Shown: positions 1 to 6,057, numbered from the stretch's first letter. The stretch is DNA of 15,608 nt from Palsa-739 sp035532535 (GCA_035532535.1 DATKQT010000020.1:1-15608); one strand, 5' to 3'. Notes: generated from the sequence alone by a model not told the origin. A program made the numbers and translations.

Positions 1-486
1 CACGGCGGCGATCGGGTAGGCGAAGAACGGGATTGTCATCAGCACGAAGACGCGTTCGGCGATCTTGTAGGAGCCGCGTACGACGAGTAGCCAGACGAAG
101 ATCGCGGCGATCGGGACGGAGGCGTCGATCGGTACGTGCGCGAGTCCGAGTGCGGCGCCGATGCCGACGAACTCGCTGATGCAGATGCCGAGGTTCGCGA
201 CGAGGACCGACACCGTCGAGAACGACGACCAGCGCACCCCGTACTGCTCGCGGATCAGCTCGGCGAGGCCCTTGCCGGTGACGACACCCATCCGAGCGGC
301 CATCTCCTGGACGACGATCAGCGAGACCGTGATCACGACCATCATCCAGAGCAGGTCGTAGCCGTACTTCGCGCCGACGGACGCGTACGTGGCAATGCCG
401 CCCGCGTCGTTGCCGGCGTTGGCGGCGATGAGACCGGGGCCGAGGATTGCGAGGAAGATGAGGAGCCGCTGGCCGCGGCTCCGCAT
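1..486 (-). CDS. NRAMP-family divalent metal transporter, N-terminal part (runs off window)
   Basis: The 162 visible residues are the N-terminal part of an SLC11/NRAMP-type metal-ion transporter of the cytoplasmic membrane; the rest lies beyond base 1. The TM1 region GPGLIAANAGNDAGG followed by IATYASVGAKYGY aligns directly with the MntH block around its DPGN motif. Further hydrophobic segments lie near residues 46-60, 90-115 and 121-160. The canonical metal-binding DPGN is DAGG here: the Asp is kept and the coordinating Asn is Gly. In known families such changes go with altered ion choice, including the Mg-transporting NRAMP-related clade, so I do not call it a Mn/Fe MntH. The ATG at 486 overlaps the stop of the upstream MgtE_N/CBS gene (TGATG), so the two are translationally coupled. 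Family confidence is high; the substrate is unknown. The TM6 metal site is outside the window. Confidence 0.88.
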   Translation of the reverse strand, partial: MRSRGQRLLIFLAILGPGLIAANAGNDAGGIATYASVGAKYGYDLLWMMVVITVSLIVVQEMAARMGVVTGKGLAELIREQYGVRWSSFSTVSVLVANLGICISEFVGIGAALGLAHVPIDASVPIAAIFVWLLVVRGSYKIAERVFVLMTIPFFAYPIAAV

Positions 487-1706
487 CACTCGCCGAAGAG
501 CCCGAACTGGCGACGCCATCCGCGCGGGAGGACGAGCTCGAGGACATCGTCGACGGTGACGACGCCCAGCAGGCGTTCCTCCGCATCGACGACCGGGACG
601 ACGGTGAGGTCGAAGTCGGTCATCAGCCGAGCCACCTCTTCGAGCTCGGCGTCGGGGCGTATCCGCTGCGGCATGTCGGCGATGTCGCCGAGGACGGCAT
701 CAGGGCCGGCGCGGAGCAGATCGACGAGCGCGACCGCGCCCGCAAGCCGCTTGCTCGCATTCATGACATAGATCCACCCGAGCGCCTCGGCCGAAATGTG
801 CGAGGTGCGGATGCGCTCGATCACCTCGCGCTGCGTCGCCTGCGTGAACACGCACAGAAACTCCGGGCTCATGAGCCCGCCCGCGGTGGCGGGGTCGTAG
901 CCGAGCAGAGCGCGCACGCGCCGCCGCTGCACGAGCGGCAGCAGCCGAACGACCTCGTCGCGACGCTCCTCCGGGAGCTCGCTCACGAGGTCGGCCGCGT
1001 CGTCGGACTCCATCCGCGCGAGCACCTCTGCCACGTCTGCGTCGGAACGTTCCTCGATGAACTCCTGCTGATGATTCGGCTCGAGCTCCTCGAAGACGTC
1101 CGCCTCGAGCTCGGGGTCGCCCCCAACCGCGCCGAGGATCTCCTGTCCTTCGTGGTGCGACGCCTGCTCGACAAGGTCGGCGAGCTGGGCCGGATGAAGC
1201 CGCGCGAGCTTCGGATGGGGCACGCGCAGCCGCACGCTCGGCACGTGGCCGGTAAACGGTTCGACCGACGCCCAGTCGAGGAACTCGTTCGTCCCGACCG
1301 AGTGGGCGAGTGCGCGCGGGACGACCCGGCGCAACAGTCCGCGAAGCCCGGTGTCCACGCCGACCACCCGATACCAGCCGTCGAGCCGCGCGAGCTCGAT
1401 CTCGTTCGAGCGCACGAGGCGGGCCCCGTCGACGTTGATCAGCTGCCGGTCGAGCACGTCCTTCTTCAGCAGCACCTCGTCGGATCGTCGCTCGAAGGGC
1501 TGCAGGTCGAGCCGGCGTGCGCGCATGCGAACGCGGCCATGCTCGATCTCGGCGATCGCGTCCGCGGGGACGAATACCTGCCGCCCGGCGAGGGTGGCGA
1601 GGAGGCCGGTCACGGGCGGATATTCGTCCTCGCCCAGCCGGACGATGAGGTCGTCGACGCGGCCGAGCTTCGCGCCCGCGGGGTCGAGCAGGTCGCCGCC
1701 CGTCAC
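486..1706 (-). CDS. Soluble PRC-barrel / MgtE N-domain / CBS-pair protein, likely partner of the NRAMP transporter
   Basis: This 406-residue protein has no membrane segment. Residues 1-160 look like two PRC-barrel-like repeats (for example DPAGAKLGRVDDLIVRL near 8-24 and VLDRQLINVDGARLV near 84-98). Residues 165-265 resemble the superhelical MgtE intracellular N domain (MESDDAADLVSELPEE, 232-247). Residues 275-400 form a CBS pair (DPATAGGLMS at 281; VTVDDVLELVLP at 383). In MgtE channels the N and CBS domains bind intracellular Mg2+ and gate the pore. Here the pore is missing and an NRAMP-like pore is encoded directly downstream, overlapping by one base, so a sensor or regulatory role for that transporter is likely (inference). 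The GTG start is the first standard start in frame. It may truncate the first PRC strand: in-frame sequence upstream to 1754 would complete it. No Shine-Dalgarno sequence is visible. Confidence 0.88.
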   Translation of the reverse strand: MTGGDLLDPAGAKLGRVDDLIVRLGEDEYPPVTGLLATLAGRQVFVPADAIAEIEHGRVRMRARRLDLQPFERRSDEVLLKKDVLDRQLINVDGARLVRSNEIELARLDGWYRVVGVDTGLRGLLRRVVPRALAHSVGTNEFLDWASVEPFTGHVPSVRLRVPHPKLARLHPAQLADLVEQASHHEGQEILGAVGGDPELEADVFEELEPNHQQEFIEERSDADVAEVLARMESDDAADLVSELPEERRDEVVRLLPLVQRRRVRALLGYDPATAGGLMSPEFLCVFTQATQREVIERIRTSHISAEALGWIYVMNASKRLAGAVALVDLLRAGPDAVLGDIADMPQRIRPDAELEEVARLMTDFDLTVVPVVDAEERLLGVVTVDDVLELVLPRGWRRQFGLFGE

Positions 1707-1761
1707 GAGCGCGAGGTGGAGGACGCGCGGAGTCGCGGAGGCCGGCGCTTCGATGCTGCCG

Positions 1762-1767
1762 ACCTTA
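1762..1767 (-). promoter_or_regulatory. -10-like TAAGGT box for the MgtE_N/CBS-NRAMP operon
   Basis: TAAGGT on the minus strand matches the TAnnnT pattern found before most first genes of transcription units here. It is followed by 7 nt and then an in-frame ATC at 1754-1752, 48 nt upstream of the annotated GTG. Either transcription starts there with a short leader, or ATC is a rare start codon. No convincing -35 was seen. Confidence 0.35.
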
Positions 1768-1790
1768 CTTCGCCGGCTGTTCAGGCGGCG

Positions 1791-2201
1791 TTACGTGCCT
1801 CGAAGTCCGTCCCGGACGACCTGCGCCATGACGCTCGGGAGGTCGGCGACGAGCGCCGCGCGCTGCTTCGCGGTGAGGCCGCGCCGAAGCGGCGGGCCGA
1901 GGATCTTCGGCTCGCAGCGGCGCGCCTCGAAGTCGTCGAAGTCCTCGCGCAGGATCGAGTAGTAGAGATCCGCGGGATACGCCGCGCTCGTGCTCGAGTG
2001 GGCGAGGAGCAGGAGCCCGTCGCGCGTGAGCATCCGTGCGTCCTTCGCACACTCGGCCGGGCTCGGCGAGCCCGTGATCGTCTGCGCGGGATACGGGCCG
2101 TAGCCCGGCACGGTGAGCGTCGCACGCCGGCCGCCGCCGCACCCCGCGAGCAACGCGACTGCAAAGGGAAGAATCCATACGGGTTTCACACGACGGATCA
2201 C
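1791..2201 (-). CDS. Small secreted lipoprotein, function unknown
   Basis: A protein of about 136 residues that I do not recognise. The N-terminus is a clear lipoprotein signal: a basic n-region (IRRVK), a hydrophobic stretch (WILPFAVALL) and the lipobox LAGC with Cys21, followed by a Gly-rich GGGRR linker. It should therefore be lipid-anchored outside the cytoplasmic membrane. The mature part has one further pair of cysteines (in PAECAKDA and ARRCEPKI) that could form a disulfide, a Tyr-rich stretch (YPADLYYSIL) and a helical C-terminus. I chose the GTG at 2201 because it gives a normal-length signal peptide and has GGAAAG directly before it. The GTG at 2189 is also possible. A longer version from the ATG at 2309 would put 36 non-signal residues before the signal and run across the start of the divergent gene. 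It sits 84 bp upstream of the MgtE_N/CBS gene on the same strand. Confidence 0.72.
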   Translation of the reverse strand: MIRRVKPVWILPFAVALLAGCGGGRRATLTVPGYGPYPAQTITGSPSPAECAKDARMLTRDGLLLLAHSSTSAAYPADLYYSILREDFDDFEARRCEPKILGPPLRRGLTAKQRAALVADLPSVMAQVVRDGLRGT

Positions 2202-2240
2202 CTTTCCGGGTGGCGGCCGGCCGCCCGTTTCCGACGAGAC

Positions 2241-2270
2241 TTGTAGTGCATCATTGCGGCAAGGTAACTG
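2241..2270 (+). promoter_or_regulatory. Possible promoter for the GspE-N/coiled-coil gene
   Basis: TTGTAG (2241-2246), an 18-bp spacer and TAACTG (2265-2270) give a moderate sigma70-like arrangement. It is followed by a purine-rich AAAGAGAAGAA stretch (2276-2286) that can act as ribosome binding site for the ATG at 2290. The -10 lacks the final T, so this is tentative. Confidence 0.35.
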
Positions 2271-2289
2271 CGGCGAAAGAGAAGAATCG

Positions 2290-3207
2290 ATGTTCGATGC
2301 ACTCGACACGGGCGGTCTCCGTGTGGCTGAACCTGAAGTCTCGACTCCTCCCCTCGGGAGGCTCCTCGTCGAACGCGGTCATCTGACCGACGAGCAGCTC
2401 CAGACCGCGCTCGACGAGCACGCCCGCACGGGTCTCCCGCTCGGGCAGGTCCTGATCAGCCTCAGCTACGTGACCGCAACGACGGTCGCGCAGGCACTGG
2501 CGACGCAACAGGGCGGCCTCGTCAAGACCGAGTACGGATTGTCCACCGGATTCGGCACGCCCGGCCTCGTCGCGTTCCCGCCCATCAGCCCGCCCGCGTC
2601 CGCGCCCCCCGCAGCGGCATGGATCGCACAGGCGCCGGAGGCAGCGGCCCCCGAGGCCGAGGCCGAGGCCGTCGTGGCCCAGGCCGTCGTGGCCCAGGCC
2701 GTCGAGGCCCAGGCCGTCGAGGCCGAGGTCGTCCAGGCCGAAACCGTCGTGGCCGAGGTCGTCGAGGTCGAGGTCGTGGCGCTCCCGGTGCCCGAGATCG
2801 AGCAGGTCGTCGTCGTTCAAGGCCCCGATCCGGAGCTCGTGGCGGCGCAGGCCCGCATCACGGACTTGGAGATGGAGCTCGCGGCCGTCGGGCTCGCCGA
2901 GGAGCGCATCCAGGCGCTCGAGACCGAGCTGGCGACGGCGCGCATGGACGCCGCCCGCATCCCGGCGCTCGAGGTCGACCTCGCCGCCGCCCGCCAAGCT
3001 GGGGCAGAGCGCGACGAACGTGAGCGTGAGCTCCAGCAGGCCCGGGCCGAGCTGGAGGCGACGCGCAACGAGCTCGCCGCCTACGCGGCCGACCGCGCGA
3101 CGATAATCGAAACGCTGCGTGCAGCGCAGGAGCGCCTGCACGAGGTCGAGACCGCGGCGGTATTCCAGCAGCCGCGGACTGCATCGCCGTTCGCCTGGCA
3201 GAGCTGA
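2290..3207 (+). CDS. Orphan GspE/PilB N-terminal-domain protein with Val/Glu/Ala repeats and coiled coil
   Basis: A 305-residue protein. Residues about 20-85 (PLGRLLVERGHLTDEQLQTA, then LGQVLISLSYVTATTVAQAL) match the N-terminal domain of type II secretion/type IV pilus ATPases (T2SSE_N/MshEN), a helical domain used for partner or nucleotide binding. No ATPase follows. Instead there is a Pro/Ala linker (about 97-118), a run of seven V-x-A/V-x-x pentapeptides (128-162), a short PVPEIEQVVVV segment, and a long heptad-like coiled coil (about 185-290) that includes three 17-residue repeats (RIxxLExxLA pattern). The C-terminus is a short tail. I infer a scaffold or adaptor linked to a type IV pilus-like machine or a signalling partner; the exact role is unknown. 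The ATG at 2290 has a purine-rich RBS. It is transcribed away from the lipoprotein gene and converges with tRNA-Ala. Confidence 0.82.
   Translation: MFDALDTGGLRVAEPEVSTPPLGRLLVERGHLTDEQLQTALDEHARTGLPLGQVLISLSYVTATTVAQALATQQGGLVKTEYGLSTGFGTPGLVAFPPISPPASAPPAAAWIAQAPEAAAPEAEAEAVVAQAVVAQAVEAQAVEAEVVQAETVVAEVVEVEVVALPVPEIEQVVVVQGPDPELVAAQARITDLEMELAAVGLAEERIQALETELATARMDAARIPALEVDLAAARQAGAERDERERELQQARAELEATRNELAAYAADRATIIETLRAAQERLHEVETAAVFQQPRTASPFAWQS
2671..2775 (+). repeat. Seven tandem 15-bp units encoding a pentapeptide repeat
   Basis: Units start at 2671, 2686, 2701, 2716, 2731, 2746 and 2761. The first two are identical (GTCGTGGCCCAGGCC) and the later ones diverge by 1-6 bases. They encode VVAQA, VVAQA, VEAQA, VEAEV, VQAET, VVAEV and VEVEV. 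The repeat is in frame and lies inside the GspE-N/coiled-coil gene, so copy number could vary without a frameshift. Confidence 0.85.
2851..3003 (+). repeat. Three degenerate 51-bp units encoding 17-residue coiled-coil repeats
   Basis: Units at 2851-2901, 2902-2952 and 2953-3003 each encode a 17-residue block with the pattern [AE]RIxxLExxLAxxxxxx (for example ARIPALEVDLAAARQAG). The DNA has diverged, but spacing and hydrophobic positions are kept. This suggests the coiled coil grew by duplication. Confidence 0.6.
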
Positions 3208-3219
3208 CGACTGCTCGGA

Positions 3220-3292
3220 TGGAGCTAGGCGGGCTCGAACCGCCGACCTCCTGGGTGCGATCCAGGCGCTCTCCCAACTGAGCTATAGCCCC
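3220..3292 (-). tRNA. tRNA-Ala (anticodon CGC)
   Basis: 73 nt, read on the minus strand. The acceptor stem GGGGCTA pairs with TAGCTCC, including the G3:U70 wobble that defines alanine identity, and the discriminator is A. The anticodon stem CCTGG/CCAGG encloses the loop ATCGCAC, giving anticodon CGC (reads GCG). The T loop is TTCGAGC. CCA is not encoded. It lies between the convergent GspE-N gene end and the GST-like gene end. Confidence 0.95.
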
Positions 3293-3306
3293 GAGTCCGC
3301 GCCAGT

Positions 3307-3606
3307 TTAGCCGGAGGCTGGAGCAGCCGAGCCGCGCGCCTTCTCCATCAGCTTGCCTTCGCGGATCGTGCGCGCCATGTCGGCGGACTCCGCGCGGTAC
3401 CAGCTGCCATCCTCGAACTCGATGGCCGGATAGAGCGGCTGGCCCGTTCCTTCGAGCACCGCGGTCCTCGTCTTTCTGCTCGGCCACGGGCCGGGGACGA
3501 TCTCGTACTCGATGCCCTGCGCGTCGAGCGCCTTCTGCACACGCCAGCAGGGGTGCGGCCCGAACTTCGCCCACAGATTGCTGCAGCGATGAAGCTTGAC
3601 AGCCAT
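3307..3606 (-). CDS. Glutathione S-transferase N-terminal-domain (thioredoxin-fold) protein
   Basis: 99 residues, about the size of a single thioredoxin-fold domain. KLHRCSNLWAKFGPHPCWRV, followed by a helix and the strand YEIVPGP, resembles the start of GST/glutaredoxin-like N domains; PLYPAIEFEDGSWYRAESAD resembles the cis-Pro region and the last helix (YPAIE for the usual VPxL). Cysteines are at 8 and 20, with no CxxC motif. No C-terminal all-helical GST domain follows, so it is a stand-alone N domain. Its activity and thiol partner are unknown; actinobacteria generally use mycothiol, not glutathione. The ATG at 3606 has a strong RBS (AAGGGAGG, 6-nt gap). It lies 17 nt after the nucS stop on the same strand, so the two are probably co-transcribed. 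Confidence 0.8.
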   Translation of the reverse strand: MAVKLHRCSNLWAKFGPHPCWRVQKALDAQGIEYEIVPGPWPSRKTRTAVLEGTGQPLYPAIEFEDGSWYRAESADMARTIREGKLMEKARGSAAPASG

Positions 3607-3612
3607 TGACGG

Positions 3613-3620
3613 CCTCCCTT
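3613..3620 (-). promoter_or_regulatory. Strong Shine-Dalgarno for the GST-like gene
   Basis: AAGGGAGG on the minus strand ends 6 nt before the ATG at 3606. It fixes that start and rules out the upstream in-frame extension through nucS. It contrasts with the SD-less first genes of other transcription units here. Confidence 0.8.
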
Positions 3621-3623
3621 GTC

Positions 3624-4292
3624 CTAGGCCGCGAACAGTGTCAGGTCCGGTTCGCGCTCGCCACGAAGCACGGCCAGGTCGACCTCGACGCAGCGGATGC
3701 CGCGCGACTCGGCGAGCGCAACCGCCTGCGGCTTGATCGCCTGCGCAGCGAGGATGCCCCGGCAGTCCGCCTTCGCGGGGTCCTCGCGGATGAACGCGAG
3801 GTAGCGCGTCAGCTGCTCCACGGCGTCGATCGTGCCGATGCGCTTGATCTCGACCGCGACCCATTCCCCGGACGCGTCCTTGCACATGAGGTCGACAGGG
3901 CCGATCTCGGTCGGCCACTCGCGCTTGACGAGCGTGAGCTCCTCCCCGAGCGTGGCCGGCGCGGCGGCGAGCTCCAACTGCAGGTCACGCTCCACGCCGT
4001 CCTTCTGCAGCGCGGCCGACTCGCCCATGTCGTGGACGACGTCGCTCAGCACTTCGGCAAGGCGGATCTCGAGCACGTCGTCGGTCTTCGCCTTGCGGAT
4101 GACGAGGCGGTCGCCCTCGTCCTCGACCACGGTCGGCGCAGTCATCCAGTTCAGCGGCTTGAAGCCGCCCGCGTCGTCGTGGACGAGCACGGAGCCGTCC
4201 GCCTTCAGGATGAGAAGCCGCACCGCCTCCGGCAGGACGGCGCTCAGGCGGCCGGAGTAACGGACCTCGCAACGGGCGACGAGCAGGCGCAC
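3624..4292 (-). CDS. nucS: Mismatch-specific endonuclease NucS (EndoMS)
   Basis: 222 residues, the usual length of actinobacterial NucS. NucS cuts both strands at mismatches (G-T, G-G, T-T) and gives mismatch repair in bacteria that lack MutS/MutL. The N-terminal DNA-binding/dimerisation domain (1-110) has the family signature RLLILKADGSVLVHDD and KPLNWM (45-50). The C-terminal RecB-like nuclease domain carries the metal-binding set GPVDLM (Asp134) and VAVEIKR (Glu148, Lys150), followed by TIDAVEQLTRYL. The C-terminus ends DLTLF plus two residues; a similar tail is implicated in sliding-clamp contact in relatives. The start is GTG at 4292, preceded by TAGTTT 6 nt upstream and no Shine-Dalgarno, so probably leaderless. 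A perfect 14-bp palindrome lies just upstream of that box. Confidence 0.96.
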   Translation of the reverse strand: MRLLVARCEVRYSGRLSAVLPEAVRLLILKADGSVLVHDDAGGFKPLNWMTAPTVVEDEGDRLVIRKAKTDDVLEIRLAEVLSDVVHDMGESAALQKDGVERDLQLELAAAPATLGEELTLVKREWPTEIGPVDLMCKDASGEWVAVEIKRIGTIDAVEQLTRYLAFIREDPAKADCRGILAAQAIKPQAVALAESRGIRCVEVDLAVLRGEREPDLTLFAA

Positions 4293-4298
4293 ACCGGG

Positions 4299-4304
4299 AA
4301 ACTA
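4299..4304 (-). promoter_or_regulatory. Leaderless-type -10 box of nucS
   Basis: TAGTTT on the minus strand, 6 nt before the GTG start at 4292, with no RBS between. This fits transcription starting at or next to the start codon. Confidence 0.55.
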
Positions 4305-4316
4305 CTGGCAGTTCCG

Positions 4317-4349
4317 GACAGGTCCCGCAGCCTGGCTGCGGGACCTGTC
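4317..4349 (-). terminator. Perfect 14-bp hairpin between the small membrane protein gene and nucS
   Basis: GACAGGTCCCGCAG and its exact reverse complement are separated by a 5-nt loop (4331-4335). On the minus strand it lies 16 nt after the stop of the 53-residue membrane protein, so it can act as a terminator, although no clear U tract follows. Its near edge is only 12 bp upstream of the nucS -10 box and covers the -35 position, so an operator role is also possible. Confidence 0.65.
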
Positions 4350-4365
4350 GATCGTCAGATCGTGG

Positions 4366-4527
4366 CTACCACCAGGTGCCGCGCGTGCGCCCACCGGCTC
4401 CGCCGGCGAAGAGGCTGATGACCCACACGAGCGCAAGCACGACGGCGATGACGAACAGCCAGTGCACCGTGAAACCGACGCCGAAGGCGACGATCGCGAG
4501 CAATGCGAGCAAGACGAGGAACAGCAT
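4366..4527 (-). CDS. Lmo0937-like small membrane protein
   Basis: A 53-residue protein. The sequence MLFLVLLALLAIVAFGVGF, then a second hydrophobic stretch HWLFVIAVVLALVWVISLF, then a short Gly/Arg tail ending GTWW, fits the Lmo0937 family of tiny two-helix inner-membrane proteins. The family has no firm function, but members are often induced by general or envelope stress. The start is the ATG at 4527 with RBS AAGGGAG 6 nt upstream, the same ribosome-site core as the GST-like gene. A strong hairpin follows the stop. Its position between nucS and the MBL/PspA region fits a stress-related small protein, but that link is inference. Confidence 0.82.
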   Translation of the reverse strand: MLFLVLLALLAIVAFGVGFTVHWLFVIAVVLALVWVISLFAGGAGGRTRGTWW

Positions 4528-4533
4528 CGATTT

Positions 4534-4540
4534 CTCCCTT
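4534..4540 (-). promoter_or_regulatory. Shine-Dalgarno of the 53-residue membrane protein
   Basis: AAGGGAG on the minus strand, 6 nt before the ATG at 4527. It supports this short gene being translated. Confidence 0.7.
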
Positions 4541-4589
4541 GGTCTCGGGTGTGAGTCGATACAACGGCCGAGCCGCCGCGAAGGTTTCG

Positions 4590-5261
4590 CTACCGCTGCA
4601 CGCGCGACCCGCCGACGATGGCGTCGCTGCCGTCGTCGAACCGCACCCAGGCCTTGCCTTTACCGTCGTAGTCGGGCGACCAGACGAGGAGCGTCGCATC
4701 GCGGCCGCCGACCCGGACTCGCTCGGTGCCTTCCCGCGCGGCGCCTGACCACACGCGCACGAACGGGTTGTGCTCGCGCTCGCGGCCGATCGTCGTCTCG
4801 TCGGTGTGGCCGGGCAGCACACGCATCGAGTCGGGCAGTGCCATGAAGACATCCATCACCGACGAGCGGACGAGCGCCGGATTGCCGCCGCCGACCGCGT
4901 CCTTGAAGAGCGTGTCGCCGGTGAAGACAAGCTCGCCGCCGGCGACGAACGCCACCATGTCGTCCGAATGCCCGGGCGTCGCCACCCCGCGGACGTGGAT
5001 CCCACCGAAGTCCCACTCCCCCGGCTCCGCGACGACGGGGACGCCATAGAGCTCGTGCAGCTCATCCTCCCAGGCCACGTGGTCGTGGTGGGCGTGCGTG
5101 CGCAGGATCGCCGCCGGGCTCGCATCCCAGCGCTCGAGCGCCGCAGCGAGCGGCGCCGGGTCGGCTCCGGCGTCGACGAAGACGGCCGTCCCGCCCTCGG
5201 CGTCGGCCACGACGTAGGCGTTCGAGAGCCAGTCGGGATGCATGTTCCGCAAGACGAGCAA
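4590..5261 (-). CDS. MBL-fold metallo-hydrolase (glyoxalase II-like)
   Basis: 223 residues from the TTG at 5261. It carries the full dinuclear-metal site of the metallo-beta-lactamase fold: THAHHDH (His56, His58, Asp60, His61), TPGHSDD (His98), FTGDTLF (Asp116) and LPGHTDE (His152). That layout is typical of glyoxalase II-like hydrolases. The substrate is unknown; a thioester or related hydrolysis in the cytoplasm is likely. The last 50 residues (about 173-223) form an added beta-rich region (RVGGRDATLLVWSPDYDG) not needed for the metal site. Start choice: TTG 5261 has TAGCCT 7 nt upstream, matching the leaderless pattern, and gives LVLRNMHPDWLSNAY. ATG 5243 (MHPDW) is the main alternative. 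ATG 5282 would overlap the divergent pspA promoter. Confidence 0.9.
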   Translation of the reverse strand: MLVLRNMHPDWLSNAYVVADAEGGTAVFVDAGADPAPLAAALERWDASPAAILRTHAHHDHVAWEDELHELYGVPVVAEPGEWDFGGIHVRGVATPGHSDDMVAFVAGGELVFTGDTLFKDAVGGGNPALVRSSVMDVFMALPDSMRVLPGHTDETTIGREREHNPFVRVWSGAAREGTERVRVGGRDATLLVWSPDYDGKGKAWVRFDDGSDAIVGGSRVQR

Positions 5262-5267
5262 GGCAGC

Positions 5268-5274
5268 TAGGCTA
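5268..5274. promoter_or_regulatory. Overlapping divergent -10 boxes for the MBL gene and pspA
   Basis: On the plus strand TAGGCT (5268-5273) lies 9 nt before the pspA ATG at 5283. On the minus strand TAGCCT (5274-5269) lies 7 nt before the MBL TTG at 5261. The two boxes share five base pairs, so the two promoters should be mutually exclusive. Only 21 bp separate the two start codons. Confidence 0.5.
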
Positions 5275-5282
5275 ACGAACAC

Positions 5283-6053
5283 ATGGCCGGGCTTCTGTCA
5301 CGCACGACGCTTATCATCAAGGCGAAGTACTCGAAGCTGCTCAACCGGGCGGAGAATCCGACCGAGACGCTCGACTACTCGTACGAGCAGATGCTCGAGC
5401 AGCTCCAGAACGTCAAGCGCGGCGTCGCGGACGTCGTCACGGCGAAGAAGCGCCTCGAGCTCCAGCAGCAGAAGCTGGAGCAGAACGTCGTCACGCTCGA
5501 GACCCAGGCGCGCCAGGCCGTCGCGGCGAATCGCGACGATCTCGCGAAGCAGGCGCTCGAGCGCAAGGCGGTCGCGCAGCAGCAGCTCCAGAGCATGGAC
5601 GGGCAGGTGCAGGGACTCGCCGACCAGCAGGAGAAGCTCGTCGCGTCGCAGCAGCAGCTCGAGACGCGCATCGAGTCGTTCCGCTCGACGAAGGAAGTGC
5701 TCAAGGCGCAGTACTCGGCGGCCGAGGCGCAGGTGCGCGTCGGCGAAGCGGCCACCGGCATTGGCAAGGGCATGGCGGACACGGGCCTCGCAGTCCAGCG
5801 CGCCAAGGACAAGACCGAGGAGCTGCAGGCGCGCGCGTCCGCCATCGACGAGCTGACCAGCACGGGCGCGCTCGAGGATCTGACCGCGGGCGACCAGACG
5901 CAGCTCGACCGCGAGCTCGCGCAAATCTCGGCGTCGTCGCAGGTCGATACCGAGCTGGCGAAGCTGAAGGCAGAGGTCGGCTCGGGCGACGGCGCGAAGA
6001 AAGAGATCGCAGCCGGCGACGCCGAGCCTGCGCCCGACCCGGCGCAGCAGTAG
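5283..6053 (+). CDS. pspA: PspA/IM30-family membrane-stress protein
   Basis: 256 residues, almost wholly helical and charged, as in PspA/Vipp1/IM30 (usually 220-250). These ESCRT-III-like proteins form oligomers on the inner face of the membrane and help keep it intact under stress. The opening LSRTTLIIKAKYSKLLNRAE matches the amphipathic helix 0 and helix 1 start. The region DYSYEQMLEQLQNVKRGV is the conserved helix 1-2 signature, followed by a long coiled-coil hairpin (about 45-160) and helices to about 225. The last 30 residues are an acidic, Pro/Ala-rich tail (DAEPAPDPAQQ) that is probably disordered. The ATG at 5283 has no RBS but has a -10-like TAGGCT 9 nt before it. It sits 4 nt upstream of the PspAB gene and faces htpX beyond it, a known stress-module grouping. 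Confidence 0.93.
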   Translation: MAGLLSRTTLIIKAKYSKLLNRAENPTETLDYSYEQMLEQLQNVKRGVADVVTAKKRLELQQQKLEQNVVTLETQARQAVAANRDDLAKQALERKAVAQQQLQSMDGQVQGLADQQEKLVASQQQLETRIESFRSTKEVLKAQYSAAEAQVRVGEAATGIGKGMADTGLAVQRAKDKTEELQARASAIDELTSTGALEDLTAGDQTQLDRELAQISASSQVDTELAKLKAEVGSGDGAKKEIAAGDAEPAPDPAQQ

Positions 6054-6057
6054 CGGC

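Noticed and set aside
798..2246. Long plus-strand open frame (482 codons)
   Set aside because: Lies antisense to the MgtE_N/CBS and lipoprotein genes; Arg/Ala/Asp-rich composition with no domain; a shadow of GC-rich codons.
2671..2775. CRISPR-like or regulatory repeat array
   Set aside because: Units are contiguous 15-bp in-frame copies without spacers inside a protein gene; a protein repeat.
2251..3141. Minus-strand frame rich in GLDGLGHDGLG repeats
   Set aside because: A mirror of the plus-strand pentapeptide repeat; no start context and it crosses the real gene.
3307..3918. 203-codon version of the GST-like gene starting at 3918
   Set aside because: The extra N-terminus overlaps nucS in another frame; the ATG at 3606 has a strong RBS and begins the fold.
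3606..4418. 270-codon plus-strand frame over nucS
   Set aside because: Antisense to nucS, which has full catalytic motifs; no domain of its own.
5243..5282. ATG at 5282 as start of the MBL gene
   Set aside because: It would add hydrophobic residues not seen in the family and cross the pspA promoter; TTG 5261 fits the leaderless pattern better.
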